From contig JAJRWU010000285.1 in assembly GCA_024276655.1 (NCBI GenBank), positions 1 through 57,350 on the forward strand: a stretch of DNA of 57,350 nucleotides, read 5' to 3'. Origin of the DNA: Planctomycetota bacterium. Its GTDB lineage: Bacteria > Planctomycetota > Planctomycetia > Pirellulales > Pirellulaceae. This document shows, one piece after another, positions 44,582 through 53,728 of this stretch. Below the pieces are notes generated by a model. It saw nothing but the letters and a program-made list of their open reading frames with translations. It did no database searches and was not told the DNA's origin. Position numbers and translations under genes: made by a program. Within the stretch, counting starts at the first letter, position 1. Every line of letters starts with the position of its first letter.

Positions 44582-45748
44582 ATGCCCCGCCCGCTATTTT
44601 TGGTTTTGTCGGCGTCTCTTTTTTTGCTGGCGAATTTTCTGGTTGCCGGCGAGATCCCGGCCGCCGAATCGAACAAAAGCGAACCGCCCGCCGCGCCCAA
44701 GATGTCGGCCCTGGAAAGCAAACACCTCAAAAATGTCCGCCAACTGACCTCCGGCTTCGTCAAAGCCGGCGAAGGATATTTTTCGCCCGACGGCCGCGAA
44801 ATAATCTATCAGGCGATTCGCCCAGAGTATCCCTTCTATCAAATCTACAAGCAACCGCTGGCGGGTGGAAAACCGCAACTGCTCAGCACCGGGCGCGGCC
44901 GCACGACGTGCAGCTATTTCTCGCCCGACGGAAAAAAGTTGCTGTTTGCTTCGAGTCATCTCGACCCCAAACTCAGCGACACCGAAGCCGCCGCACGCAA
45001 GCAGGCGGAGGAAGATCGAAAAAGCGGCCGACGTCGCCGCTACTCCTGGGATTTTGATCCTTACATGGATATTTTTGAAGCCGATCTAGACGGCCACATT
45101 CGCAAACGCCTGACCACCCAGCACGGTTACGATGCGGAGGGCGCCTACTCAAAAGATGGCCAGTGGATCGCCTTTTGCAGCGACCGCGATGGCGACGCCG
45201 ACATCTACCTGATGCGCTCCGACGGCTCCGATGTTCGCCAAATTACGAACGCGCCCGGTTACGATGGCGGGCCCTTTATTTCGCCCGATGGCAAGTGGAT
45301 TTTGTTCCGCAGCGACCGCAAAAAATCGCAATACTTGCAACTCTATGTGATCGGCGTCGATGGCAAACATGAAACCGCGTTGACCGACGACGTGGGTGTG
45401 AATTGGGGGCCGTATTGGCATCCCAACAAACCGTATATTATTTGGGCCGGCGCCGATCACTCGAACCCCAAGGCGCGGCCCAACTACGATCTCTGGATGA
45501 TGAAATACGAAACGGTCGACGGCGGCATCAAACCGGGGCCGATCACGCGCATTACTGATTCGCCCGCCGCCGATGTGTTGCCGGTGTTTTCGCCCGACGG
45601 AACGAAACTCATGTGGACCAGCACCCGCACGCCAGAGCACGCCAGCCAACTCTTTCTGGCCGACTTCATTCTTCCGGCTAATGGCGCCGCTCCGGCCGAC
45701 AGCGGCTCTCAATCGAACGGCGGAGCGCCCGGCGATGCAAAAAATTAA
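44582..45748 (+). CDS. PD40/TolB-like beta-propeller protein, exported
   Basis: 388 aa from the ATG at 44582, where a signal peptide begins (RPLFLVLSASLFLLANFLVAGEIPAA). It contains at least five WD40-like PD40 blades with the FSPDG-K/R-x-hhF motif (YFSPDGREIIYQ, YFSPDGKKLLFA, YSKDGQWIAFCSDRDGDADIY, ISPDGKWILFRSDR, FSPDGTKLMWTSTR). TolB-like propellers serve as periplasmic protein-interaction platforms. A basic stretch (KSGRRRRYSW) interrupts one blade. The last 14 bases overlap the Nudix gene. Confidence 0.85.
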   Translation: MPRPLFLVLSASLFLLANFLVAGEIPAAESNKSEPPAAPKMSALESKHLKNVRQLTSGFVKAGEGYFSPDGREIIYQAIRPEYPFYQIYKQPLAGGKPQLLSTGRGRTTCSYFSPDGKKLLFASSHLDPKLSDTEAAARKQAEEDRKSGRRRRYSWDFDPYMDIFEADLDGHIRKRLTTQHGYDAEGAYSKDGQWIAFCSDRDGDADIYLMRSDGSDVRQITNAPGYDGGPFISPDGKWILFRSDRKKSQYLQLYVIGVDGKHETALTDDVGVNWGPYWHPNKPYIIWAGADHSNPKARPNYDLWMMKYETVDGGIKPGPITRITDSPAADVLPVFSPDGTKLMWTSTRTPEHASQLFLADFILPANGAAPADSGSQSNGGAPGDAKN

Positions 45749-46157
45749 GTCGTGCGGCGTGTTCGTATTTCGCCGCCAGCCGGAACTCTCGTTCTTGTTG
45801 CTGGAGCATGCCGACCGCCTCGACTTGCCAAAAGGCCATGTCGATGCTGGCGAAACCGAACTGCAATGTGCGTTGCGGGAGTTGGAGGAGGAGACGTCGA
45901 TCACGGCCGACCAAATTCAGTTGGAAGACGGCTTCCGTTTCACCCAAGAGTATGAGGTTTGTTACCAGCGCACCGGCGGCGAGCGCAAACGTAAAACGCT
46001 GGTTGTTTTTCTGGGTTGGCTGGCCGACGATGTTTCGATCCAACTCACGGAGCACCAGGGGTATCGGTGGTGTGCGTGGCGCCCGCCGCATGAACTACAA
46101 CCGCAAACGATCAACCCTTTGCTGGCGTACGCCGAGCAGTTTTTTTCCAAACGTTAG
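45735..46157 (+). CDS. Nudix hydrolase (diadenosine tetraphosphatase-like)
   Basis: 140 aa from the ATG at 45735, overlapping the PD40 gene by 14 bases. The Nudix box is GHVDAGETELQCALRELEEE followed by TSI; it fits GX5EX7REUXEEXGU except that the late Gly is Ser. LPKGHVDAGE is typical of asymmetrical Ap4A hydrolases. It is cytoplasmic and probably cleaves dinucleoside polyphosphates or another NDP-X; the substrate is inferred from the box only. Confidence 0.85.
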   Translation: MQKIKSCGVFVFRRQPELSFLLLEHADRLDLPKGHVDAGETELQCALRELEEETSITADQIQLEDGFRFTQEYEVCYQRTGGERKRKTLVVFLGWLADDVSIQLTEHQGYRWCAWRPPHELQPQTINPLLAYAEQFFSKR

Positions 46158-46212
46158 GCGGCGGGGCATCCTGCGCGCGTTGTTTCCGTTGAACACGAGG
46201 TCGAAAACAGCC

Positions 46213-46887
46213 ATGCCTGCCAACGGCCGCGGAATCCTTGCTATCTGGCACGATCTTGCGCCTTCGAGCCGGAATGATTTTTGCGAATGGTATTCGCGGG
46301 AGCATATGCCCGAACGGCTCTCGGTTCCCGGTTTCCTTTTAGGCTGCCGGTATGAGTCTGTCGATGGTTCTCCGCTGGTTTTTAATTATTACGTGACGGA
46401 ATCGCCGGCTACGCTTACCTCGGCTCCTTATCTTGAGCGGTTGAACAATCCGTCTCCGTGGACGACGCGAATCATGCCCGCGCTCCGCGACGTGTACCGC
46501 GCCGCTGGGCGAGAGGTTGCCAGCACGGGCGCGGGAGTCGGCGGCGCCATCGCGACGCTTCGCTTCAATACCGTAGCGAACCGCCGCCAGCATTTTCAGT
46601 CTTGGTTCGTTCAAGAGGGAATGCAAGAAATGGCCGTCATGGCGGGTGTGAACAAAGTCCATCTGTGGCGAGCCGATAATTCCGCCAGCGCGATTGAAAC
46701 GGTTGAAAGCAGCAAACGCGGCGGCAATTCTGAAGTGCGCGATTGGGCCGTCGCCATTGAAGGCTGCGATGTTTCGTTCGTCCTCGCCGCCTGCGATTGT
46801 CTGCAACGGCGGCAAGCCTTTACGGAAACGCTTGAAAATAGTGCGCTGGTTGGAATCCACCGCCTGATGTTTCGCTTGGACGCCTAG
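46213..46887 (+). CDS. EthD/DUF4286-like dimeric alpha-beta barrel protein
   Basis: 224 aa. The N terminus GRGILAIWHDLAPSSRNDF followed by CEWYSREHMPERLSVPGFL is the pattern of small alpha-beta barrel proteins of the EthD/DUF4286 kind. A second, weaker copy starts near residue 115 (GGAIATLRF, then SWFVQEGMQEM), so the protein looks like a tandem duplication of the barrel. No catalytic residues are known for the group. It is separated by 55 bases from the Nudix gene and may share its transcript. Confidence 0.65.
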   Translation: MPANGRGILAIWHDLAPSSRNDFCEWYSREHMPERLSVPGFLLGCRYESVDGSPLVFNYYVTESPATLTSAPYLERLNNPSPWTTRIMPALRDVYRAAGREVASTGAGVGGAIATLRFNTVANRRQHFQSWFVQEGMQEMAVMAGVNKVHLWRADNSASAIETVESSKRGGNSEVRDWAVAIEGCDVSFVLAACDCLQRRQAFTETLENSALVGIHRLMFRLDA

Positions 46888-47007
46888 CCCGCATGATTCA
46901 CTTCGCCATTTGTGGCAATTCCTTCCGCGCCTCGTTACACTGGTAGGCGTTGCCTCGGCTATCTGGCCAAACCATTTATACCGCTCACGGTTGAAAATGG
47001 CACATTT

Positions 47008-47098
47008 TCGTTTAACGGCAAGCCGAAGGCGACTGTGTTTTTCCTTGACCGAACGCGCTGGCTCGAAACGCAGCCGCCTTCGGCTTGCCGTTAAACGA
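47008..47098. repeat. family B long inverted repeat, copy 2
   Basis: Arms 47008-47040 and 47066-47098 (start TCGTTTAACGGCAAGCCG) have two mismatches (GACTGTG against GGCTGCG) and a 25-bp spacer unlike that of the other copies. It lies between the EthD-like gene and the Gfo/Idh/MocA gene. Confidence 0.85.
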
Positions 47099-47172
47099 GC
47101 CATTGGTAGCCGTGCGAAGTGTTAGTAAAAACTCGGTTACAAAATATATATTCCTACCAGGACACGCTAAGC

Positions 47173-48532
<1,360 letters not shown>

Positions 48533-48549
<17 letters not shown>

Positions 48550-49336
48550 GGTTGTATTGGTCACGGGTGCTTCGGCGGGGTTGGGGCGGGAAATTGCCCG
48601 CGCATTCGCGGCGCACGGCGCAAGCGTGGTGCTGGCGGCGCGCGGGCAAGCTGCGCTGGAGGCCGCTGTAAGTGAGATCAGGCAAAACGGCGGCAGCGCC
48701 ACGGGCGTTTCCGCCGACCTGTGCGACGATGACTCCTGCGCGAACCTGATCCGCACGGTGCAAAAAAAATTCGGCCGCCTAGATGTGTTGGTCAACAATG
48801 TGGGGAAATCGTCGCGTGGGGAAGCCACCCGCCTCTCCGCGGCCGACATGCAAGCCGCGCTCGACGCCAACCTGCTGCCGGCCGTTCGCTGCACGGGGCT
48901 GGCCTTGCCGCTGCTGCGGGAATCGGCCGGTTCGATTGTGAATATCGGCTCGCTGGCGTCGAAAACGGCCAGCCGATACTTGGGCGCCTACCCGGCCGCG
49001 AAGTTTGCCCTAGCTGGATACACCCACCAACTCCGTTTGGAACTGGCCGACCAAGGCGTTCACGTGTTGTTGGTTTGCCCCGGTCCTCTGAAACGAAACG
49101 ATTCCGGAAGCCGGTACGACGCCCAAGCCGCCGATTTGCCAAGTGCGGCCAGCCAGCCCGGTGGCGGCGCCAAGCTTAAGCAAATCGACCCCGCGCGACT
49201 GGCGGAGAAAATCGTGGCGGCATGCCGCCGCCGGCAGCCCGAAATTATCGTGCCCGGCAAGTCGCGCATTCTCTTTGCGGTCAGCCAACTATGGCCTACG
49301 CTCGGCGATTGGATTCTTCGCCGCGTGAGTTCGTAA
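48533..49336 (+). CDS. short-chain dehydrogenase/reductase
   Basis: 267 aa from the ATG at 48533, overlapping the upstream gene by 17 bases, so probably translationally coupled. Classical SDR motifs are TGASAGLG (cofactor loop), NNVGKSS, the Ser in NIGSLAS and YPAAK as the catalytic Tyr/Lys. The C terminus is longer than usual and ends in a hydrophobic segment ([17 protein letters not shown]) that might associate with the membrane. Substrate unknown. Confidence 0.85.
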
Positions 49337-49359
49337 CGCGCGCAGGCAATCGATGCGCG

Positions 49360-49580
49360 CCGTTGGAGTTCATGCTTCAGCATGTTTTTGGTCATGCACC
49401 TTATCCGGCTACAGGTAGATCGTTTAACGGCAAGCCGAAGGCGACTGTGTTTTGCGCAACGCGTACCGGCAAGCTGGAAAAACACAGTCGCCTTCGGCTT
49501 GCCGTTAAACGAAAAAAATCGATGTTTTCAACCGCGAGTGGTGTAACATCTTCAAAGCATGCGAAAGCGTGAACTCCTCC
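49360..49580. repeat. family C hairpin repeat interrupted by a family B element
   Basis: Left arm CGTTGGAGTTCATGCTTCAG at 49361-49380; right arm GCATGCGAAAGCGTGAACTC at about 49557-49576. In the intact copy at 51444-51520 the arms are 19 bases apart, but here they are separated by 165 bases that contain the family B element 49420-49512. Confidence 0.6.
49420..49512. repeat. family B long inverted repeat, copy 3
   Basis: Perfect 34-bp arms (49420-49453 and 49479-49512; start TCGTTTAACGGCAAGCCG) with a 25-bp spacer. Compared with copy 1, the arms differ at paired positions (GAC/GTC here, GGC/GCC there; TTTAAC/GTTAAA against TTGAAC/GTTCAA). Confidence 0.9.
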
Positions 49581-49635
49581 CCTGCGAAAACGATGCTAAA
49601 GAGACCGTCCGGTTCATTTCCCTGCTTTTTGCCGG

Positions 49636-50337
49636 TTACTCCGCGTTCTCCTCTGGGTTTTCCTCAATCACGATCGTGCCGACGAAAAGAATGCGTTTGG
49701 GTGAACGCGGGTTGCGAGAACGCCCGGTAAAGTATTTCTCGATCGAAACAACCAAGTAGTATTCGCCCGACCGCAATGGCGCGAAAAACGGTTTGGTGCG
49801 CTGCCCGCCACCGCGCACGCGTTCCTTCAGATACGCTCCATACTCATGCCCAACCGTAACGCCCGAACCCAACGAGGACCGGCAAAAAAAATCAAACCTC
49901 ACCATGGGAAGCGGCTGTTTCTCCAACTCCATCGCGTACTGCTGCGCGCGAGCGCGGTTGGTCTGAAAGAGCCGCCAGTATTTCTCTCCGTCGGCCCACT
50001 GCCATTCGCCTTGCTCCAGGTCGACCCGGCACGTGAGTTCCGATTGCTCCGACACTCGCAGGACCGATCTTTCCTGAAGAAGATCGGTCGAGCCGACTTT
50101 CAGCACGCGAAGCGTTGCTACAACGGAAGCAATCTCGGGGTCGTCGGTTGGCAACATTTCGGGAAACCTCCGATTGTCTTCGTAGCGGCTCACCCAAACG
50201 GCGCCAACCGGGGGCTTGGTGGTCGGCAACACCGCGGAACCACGCGCGTACCAGTCGGTCGTGGCCCAGCAATAATATCCGCCGCCCACGATGGCGATCA
50301 GGCCGAATGCCAAAAACAATCGGCGGAGCATCGCCAT
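49636..50337 (-). CDS. hypothetical single-pass membrane protein
   Basis: 233 aa from the ATG at 50337, chosen because GGAGGTG lies 8 bases upstream and a membrane segment follows at once (RRLFLAFGLIAIVGGGYYCW). Longer frames run through an intergenic palindrome. The rest is soluble and presumably periplasmic, with no motif I recognise; it ends in an acidic tail (VIEENPEENAE). It is downstream of the DUF1559 gene on the same strand, separated by ~190 bases. Confidence 0.65.
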   Translation of the reverse strand: MAMLRRLFLAFGLIAIVGGGYYCWATTDWYARGSAVLPTTKPPVGAVWVSRYEDNRRFPEMLPTDDPEIASVVATLRVLKVGSTDLLQERSVLRVSEQSELTCRVDLEQGEWQWADGEKYWRLFQTNRARAQQYAMELEKQPLPMVRFDFFCRSSLGSGVTVGHEYGAYLKERVRGGGQRTKPFFAPLRSGEYYLVVSIEKYFTGRSRNPRSPKRILFVGTIVIEENPEENAE

Positions 50338-50413
50338 TCCATTCACCTCCATGTATTTTCGCCGCCGTTGGAGCGGACCAATGGCGTTTCGCATCGATCC
50401 GGAAATTACTGTC

Positions 50414-50484
50414 GTCATTCCCACGCAGGCGGGAAGCCAGCGATGTACGCAAGCCGGCTGGGTTCCCGCCTGCGCGGGAACGAC
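50414..50484. repeat. GTCATTCCCGC-type palindromic element
   Basis: 28-bp arms (50414-50441 and 50457-50484) with three mismatches and a 15-bp loop. It belongs to the widespread bacterial palindrome with CGCAGGCGGGAA/TTCCCGCCTGCG. Only one copy is in the window, between two same-strand genes. Confidence 0.8.
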
Positions 50485-50523
50485 GGTGCGCTGGATTCCC
50501 GTCACTTATTTTCCGGCCGATAC

Positions 50524-51423
50524 TCAATCGTTGCCGTTGCGTGAACCCAGGGCCCACCAAGTGCGGATGTCGATCGTTTCGGCGGTGAAATTCACGGAGC
50601 CATCGGCCAGCAACACATGCACGCCGCCGGGATGGAAACTCGTCGCGGGATACGTGCCGTTTCTGTACCCCAATCTACCATTGCCGTTATTGAACGCCCA
50701 CTCGTTGGGGGGAACCAGATGATCGTAAGGCGCTTCGGCGCCGCCCAAATAATCTGCATCGATACGCCCCGCTCGCTCGGCGACCGCCCGGTTGGCCGGG
50801 TCGAGCGTGTATTTCAAAAACGCCAATTCCTCTCCGGCGGGGAAGGTCCGCGTGGCCAAAAAGTTGAAGCGGAACGGCTGCCGCCGATACACGGCCTGCG
50901 GCATATTGCCCAGCGTGTCGAGATCGCGCACCAGCCGTTCGGCGATCATGGCGGTGTTCGAGAGGCCGTCGGTGATTTCGGCCAGGGAAAAATCACGGAG
51001 GCCTTTTTTCAGACCGTTTCGGGGCTCGATTTGCGAGCCATCGTTGATCAGGTACGATATCCGCCGACGTTCGATCGTGGCCATCGGATCACTCGGGCAG
51101 ACGAACGACGTTGGTCCGCTGGCGGTGCTTCTCACGTTCCTCGCCAGTTCGGCCTGCAAATCTTGCATTTCCATAAAGGGCATTATGTCCCACAACGGGC
51201 TGCGGTTCGGCAGGTAGCCGTGCGCATCGTAGAAGTTGTGCAGGGCGAGGCCGATCTGGTGCAGATTATTTTTGCAAGTCATCGAGTGGGCTGCGGCGCG
51301 CGATTGCAAAACAGCCGGCAGGAGCATGGCGGTGAGGATCGAAACGATGCCGATCACGGCCAAAAGTTCGATCAGCGTCATTCCCACCTTGCGCCGGGCG
51401 GCTCGCGTTGCCGGTGTTCTCAT
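50524..51423 (-). CDS. DUF1559 prepilin-like protein
   Basis: 299 aa. The N terminus has a type IV-pilin-like signal, with cleavage after Gly in [19 protein letters not shown], then [23 protein letters not shown]. The C-terminal family signature H-x9-DG is visible in [21 protein letters not shown]1559 proteins are strongly expanded in planctomycetes and are thought to be surface or secretion pseudopilins; their exact job is unknown. Confidence 0.93.
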   Translation of the reverse strand: MRTPATRAARRKVGMTLIELLAVIGIVSILTAMLLPAVLQSRAAAHSMTCKNNLHQIGLALHNFYDAHGYLPNRSPLWDIMPFMEMQDLQAELARNVRSTASGPTSFVCPSDPMATIERRRISYLINDGSQIEPRNGLKKGLRDFSLAEITDGLSNTAMIAERLVRDLDTLGNMPQAVYRRQPFRFNFLATRTFPAGEELAFLKYTLDPANRAVAERAGRIDADYLGGAEAPYDHLVPPNEWAFNNGNGRLGYRNGTYPATSFHPGGVHVLLADGSVNFTAETIDIRTWWALGSRNGND

Positions 51424-51443
51424 GATTTCTCCCCTTATCCGCG

Positions 51444-51520
51444 CCGTTGGAGTTCATGCTTCAGCATGTTTTCTTTCTTTATATCATCTTCAAAACATGC
51501 TGAAGCATGAACTCCAACGG
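51444..51520. repeat. family C hairpin repeat, intact copy
   Basis: Perfect 29-bp arms (51444-51472 and 51492-51520; CCGTTGGAGTTCATGCTTCA start) with a 19-bp spacer. Each arm contains a smaller palindrome ATGCTTCAGCAT. It lies just upstream of the DUF1559 start. Confidence 0.9.
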
Positions 51521-51666
51521 TTTGCGATTATAATTCCCAGCTTACTCCTTGTTGCTGGGGAAAACCATTAGGCCGGGCCGGAAAATCCGGCCCAGCCTTC
51601 GGCCCAAACGCCATCGTACAGTAAATAGTGCTCGTTGTACTTGCGCATATGGCGGCGTACGCTTCT

Positions 51667-52170
51667 TCACGGTCCGCTTAGGATCACTTGCTCCGACCCA
51701 TCATACTGGAAAGTGTGAAAAGTGCCGGGTACTACAGTGCCATTGTAAAACGACCGGATCTCATAGGTTTGATCTTTGGTTAATTTAAATGTCATTCCCC
51801 AGGCGTATCCTTTGTCCAGTGGGTCATCCAGATTCAGAATTCGATTGAAGAATTTTTTCTGTTCAGGATGGAAATCCGGATCATGATGGATGGCCAATTC
51901 ATGGCCTTCCAAATCCATGGACGCCGCCAATTCGAACGTAGTGTAAATCACCAGGGGGATGGGCGTGTTTCCGGTTGCTTGCGGTCCCGAGCCCGTGGGA
52001 GTACAACCGCCCATGAGCAGCGAAAGAGTGCAACAGACCATGAACCGCCAGAGCGACGCCGATGTTTTCGGACGCACGGCGGGTGGATTGTCGAGCGGCG
52101 CGATATTTGGGATGTCTGGAGTTTCCGGTACCGGACCAACCGGCTTTTGGGGCGTCAGCGTCTTCTTCAT
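51667..52170 (-). CDS. hypothetical small lipoprotein-like protein
   Basis: 167 aa from the ATG at 52170 (GGAG 6 bases upstream). A Pro-rich 45-residue N-terminal part precedes a hydrophobic segment with a lipobox-like sequence (MVCCTLSLLMGGC). The position is unusual for a lipoprotein signal, so either the true start is the inner Met or the protein is anchored otherwise. The remainder has no family I know. It is downstream of nothing obvious and reads towards the DUF1559 gene. Confidence 0.6.
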   Translation of the reverse strand: MKKTLTPQKPVGPVPETPDIPNIAPLDNPPAVRPKTSASLWRFMVCCTLSLLMGGCTPTGSGPQATGNTPIPLVIYTTFELAASMDLEGHELAIHHDPDFHPEQKKFFNRILNLDDPLDKGYAWGMTFKLTKDQTYEIRSFYNGTVVPGTFHTFQYDGSEQVILSGP

Positions 52171-52529
52171 CAGCAACTCCTTCTCCTGAAATGAATGAAC
52201 CGAACATGAAACGAAACAGCGGCCGCGCAGATCCATCGCACGGAACAAAATAACGCCGGGCGGCGGTAACGAGGCGCAACCGCGTCGTTGACGCAACGCC
52301 GGCAAACGCCTTAACTACCACCCCCCCCATTAACACCACGATAAAACTTTGTTTTTATTACGCGGAGTTTAAGCGGTCTCGGTGAAAAGTCAATCAGTTT
52401 TTTTAGAATTCAAGAAGCTTTATGAAAAGTCCGGGTGTTTGCGGGCCGGCGAAAGGGAGATTCGCAGCGAACGAAGTCCGCGATTTACGTAGATTTGGCC
52501 CAACGTGAGGGAGCGTATTTTTTCCCGCC

Positions 52530-53531
52530 ATGAAATTACTCATCCATCCCGCGATTGACGACGCTCGCTTCCAGAGCATTTGTGCGGCGGCGCCGGAGTT
52601 GGCGGTTGTGAATGCCAGCGAAGCAGAGCAAGCGCAGGCCGAAATCGTCAATGCCGACGCCTTCTTTGGCAAGCTGACGCCCCAACTGCTGGCCGCCGCC
52701 GGGCAACTCCGTTGGGTGCAATCGCCCACGGCAAGTTTGGAGCATTACTTGTTTCCGGAGTTGATCGCACATGGCTGCGTGCTCACCAACATGCGAGGAC
52801 TTTTCTCCGACATCATCGCCGATCAAGTCATGGGCTACGTGATTTGCCTGGCTCGCAATCTACACACCTACATTCGCCAACAGGCCCAGCAAGTTTGGGC
52901 GCCCGTGGGCGGAGAAGACGGCCGGGTGAACTTCGCACAAGGGCCGGGAGTCGTGGGGCCGATCGACCGCGCGCATTTGCAGCTCAGTCGCATGACGATG
53001 GGAATCGTGGGGCTGGGCGCCATTGGCGGTGAATTGGCCAAGCGGGCGTCGGCCTTCGGCATGCGTGTGATTGCCGTCGACCCAATGCGAACGGAAAGGC
53101 CGCCGGAAGTCGCCTGGCTTCGCAGCCAGGATTCCCTCACCGCGTTGCTGCAAGAGAGTGATGTGGTCGTGGTGGCGGCGCCGCACACGCCCGCCACGGA
53201 GCGGATGTTTTCCGCCCCCCAGTTCCAGCGGATGAAAGCCACGGCGTATTTCATCAACATCGGCCGCGGCGCGATTGTCTCGCTCAACGACTTAACAGCG
53301 GCGCTGCAATCGGGAGAGATTGCCGGCGCGGCGCTCGATGTTTACGAAACGGAGCCGCTGCCGCCGGAACATCCTCTCTGGGACGAACCGAACGTGATTC
53401 TCACGCCGCATGTGGCCGGTTACGCGCCTTGCATTGCCGAGCGTCATCTGGCGGTCGTGAAGGAAAATGCGCGGCGTTTTCAAGCGGGCCAACCGCTGCG
53501 CAACGTGGTCGATAAACAGCAGTGGTTCTAG
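52530..53531 (+). CDS. D-isomer-specific 2-hydroxyacid dehydrogenase
   Basis: 333 aa. NAD-binding motif GIVGLGAIGGELAKR (residues ~152-166) with Asp acceptor in VIAVDP. Catalytic Arg is in NIGRGAIV, Glu in VYETEPLPPEHPLW and His in LTPHVAGYAP. It reduces a 2-oxoacid to a D-2-hydroxyacid or the reverse; the substrate (glycerate, lactate, other) cannot be told. Confidence 0.92.
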   Translation: MKLLIHPAIDDARFQSICAAAPELAVVNASEAEQAQAEIVNADAFFGKLTPQLLAAAGQLRWVQSPTASLEHYLFPELIAHGCVLTNMRGLFSDIIADQVMGYVICLARNLHTYIRQQAQQVWAPVGGEDGRVNFAQGPGVVGPIDRAHLQLSRMTMGIVGLGAIGGELAKRASAFGMRVIAVDPMRTERPPEVAWLRSQDSLTALLQESDVVVVAAPHTPATERMFSAPQFQRMKATAYFINIGRGAIVSLNDLTAALQSGEIAGAALDVYETEPLPPEHPLWDEPNVILTPHVAGYAPCIAERHLAVVKENARRFQAGQPLRNVVDKQQWF

Positions 53532-53568
53532 CGATAGCCGATCAGCAGACCCGCCCGCCATGCGGTGC

Positions 53569-53574
53569 TATAAT
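53569..53574 (+). promoter_or_regulatory. extended -10 promoter candidate (TGCTATAAT)
   Basis: TATAAT preceded by TGC, the extended -10 form that does not need a strong -35. It lies 155 bases before the large DUF1549/DUF1553 gene. Confidence 0.4.
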
Positions 53575-53728
53575 GAAAAAGTATTGTTGCCGGCCTTTTT
53601 CCATCGGCGGGCATAACCTTGGGCGGCGTCCACTTGTGTTTTTGCATCGATACTAGGCAAAGCCAATGGTGCTCTCGCCCTCGACGCCTCAATCAACCAA
53701 ATGTTGTGAAACCAGAGGTTTCTGAACC

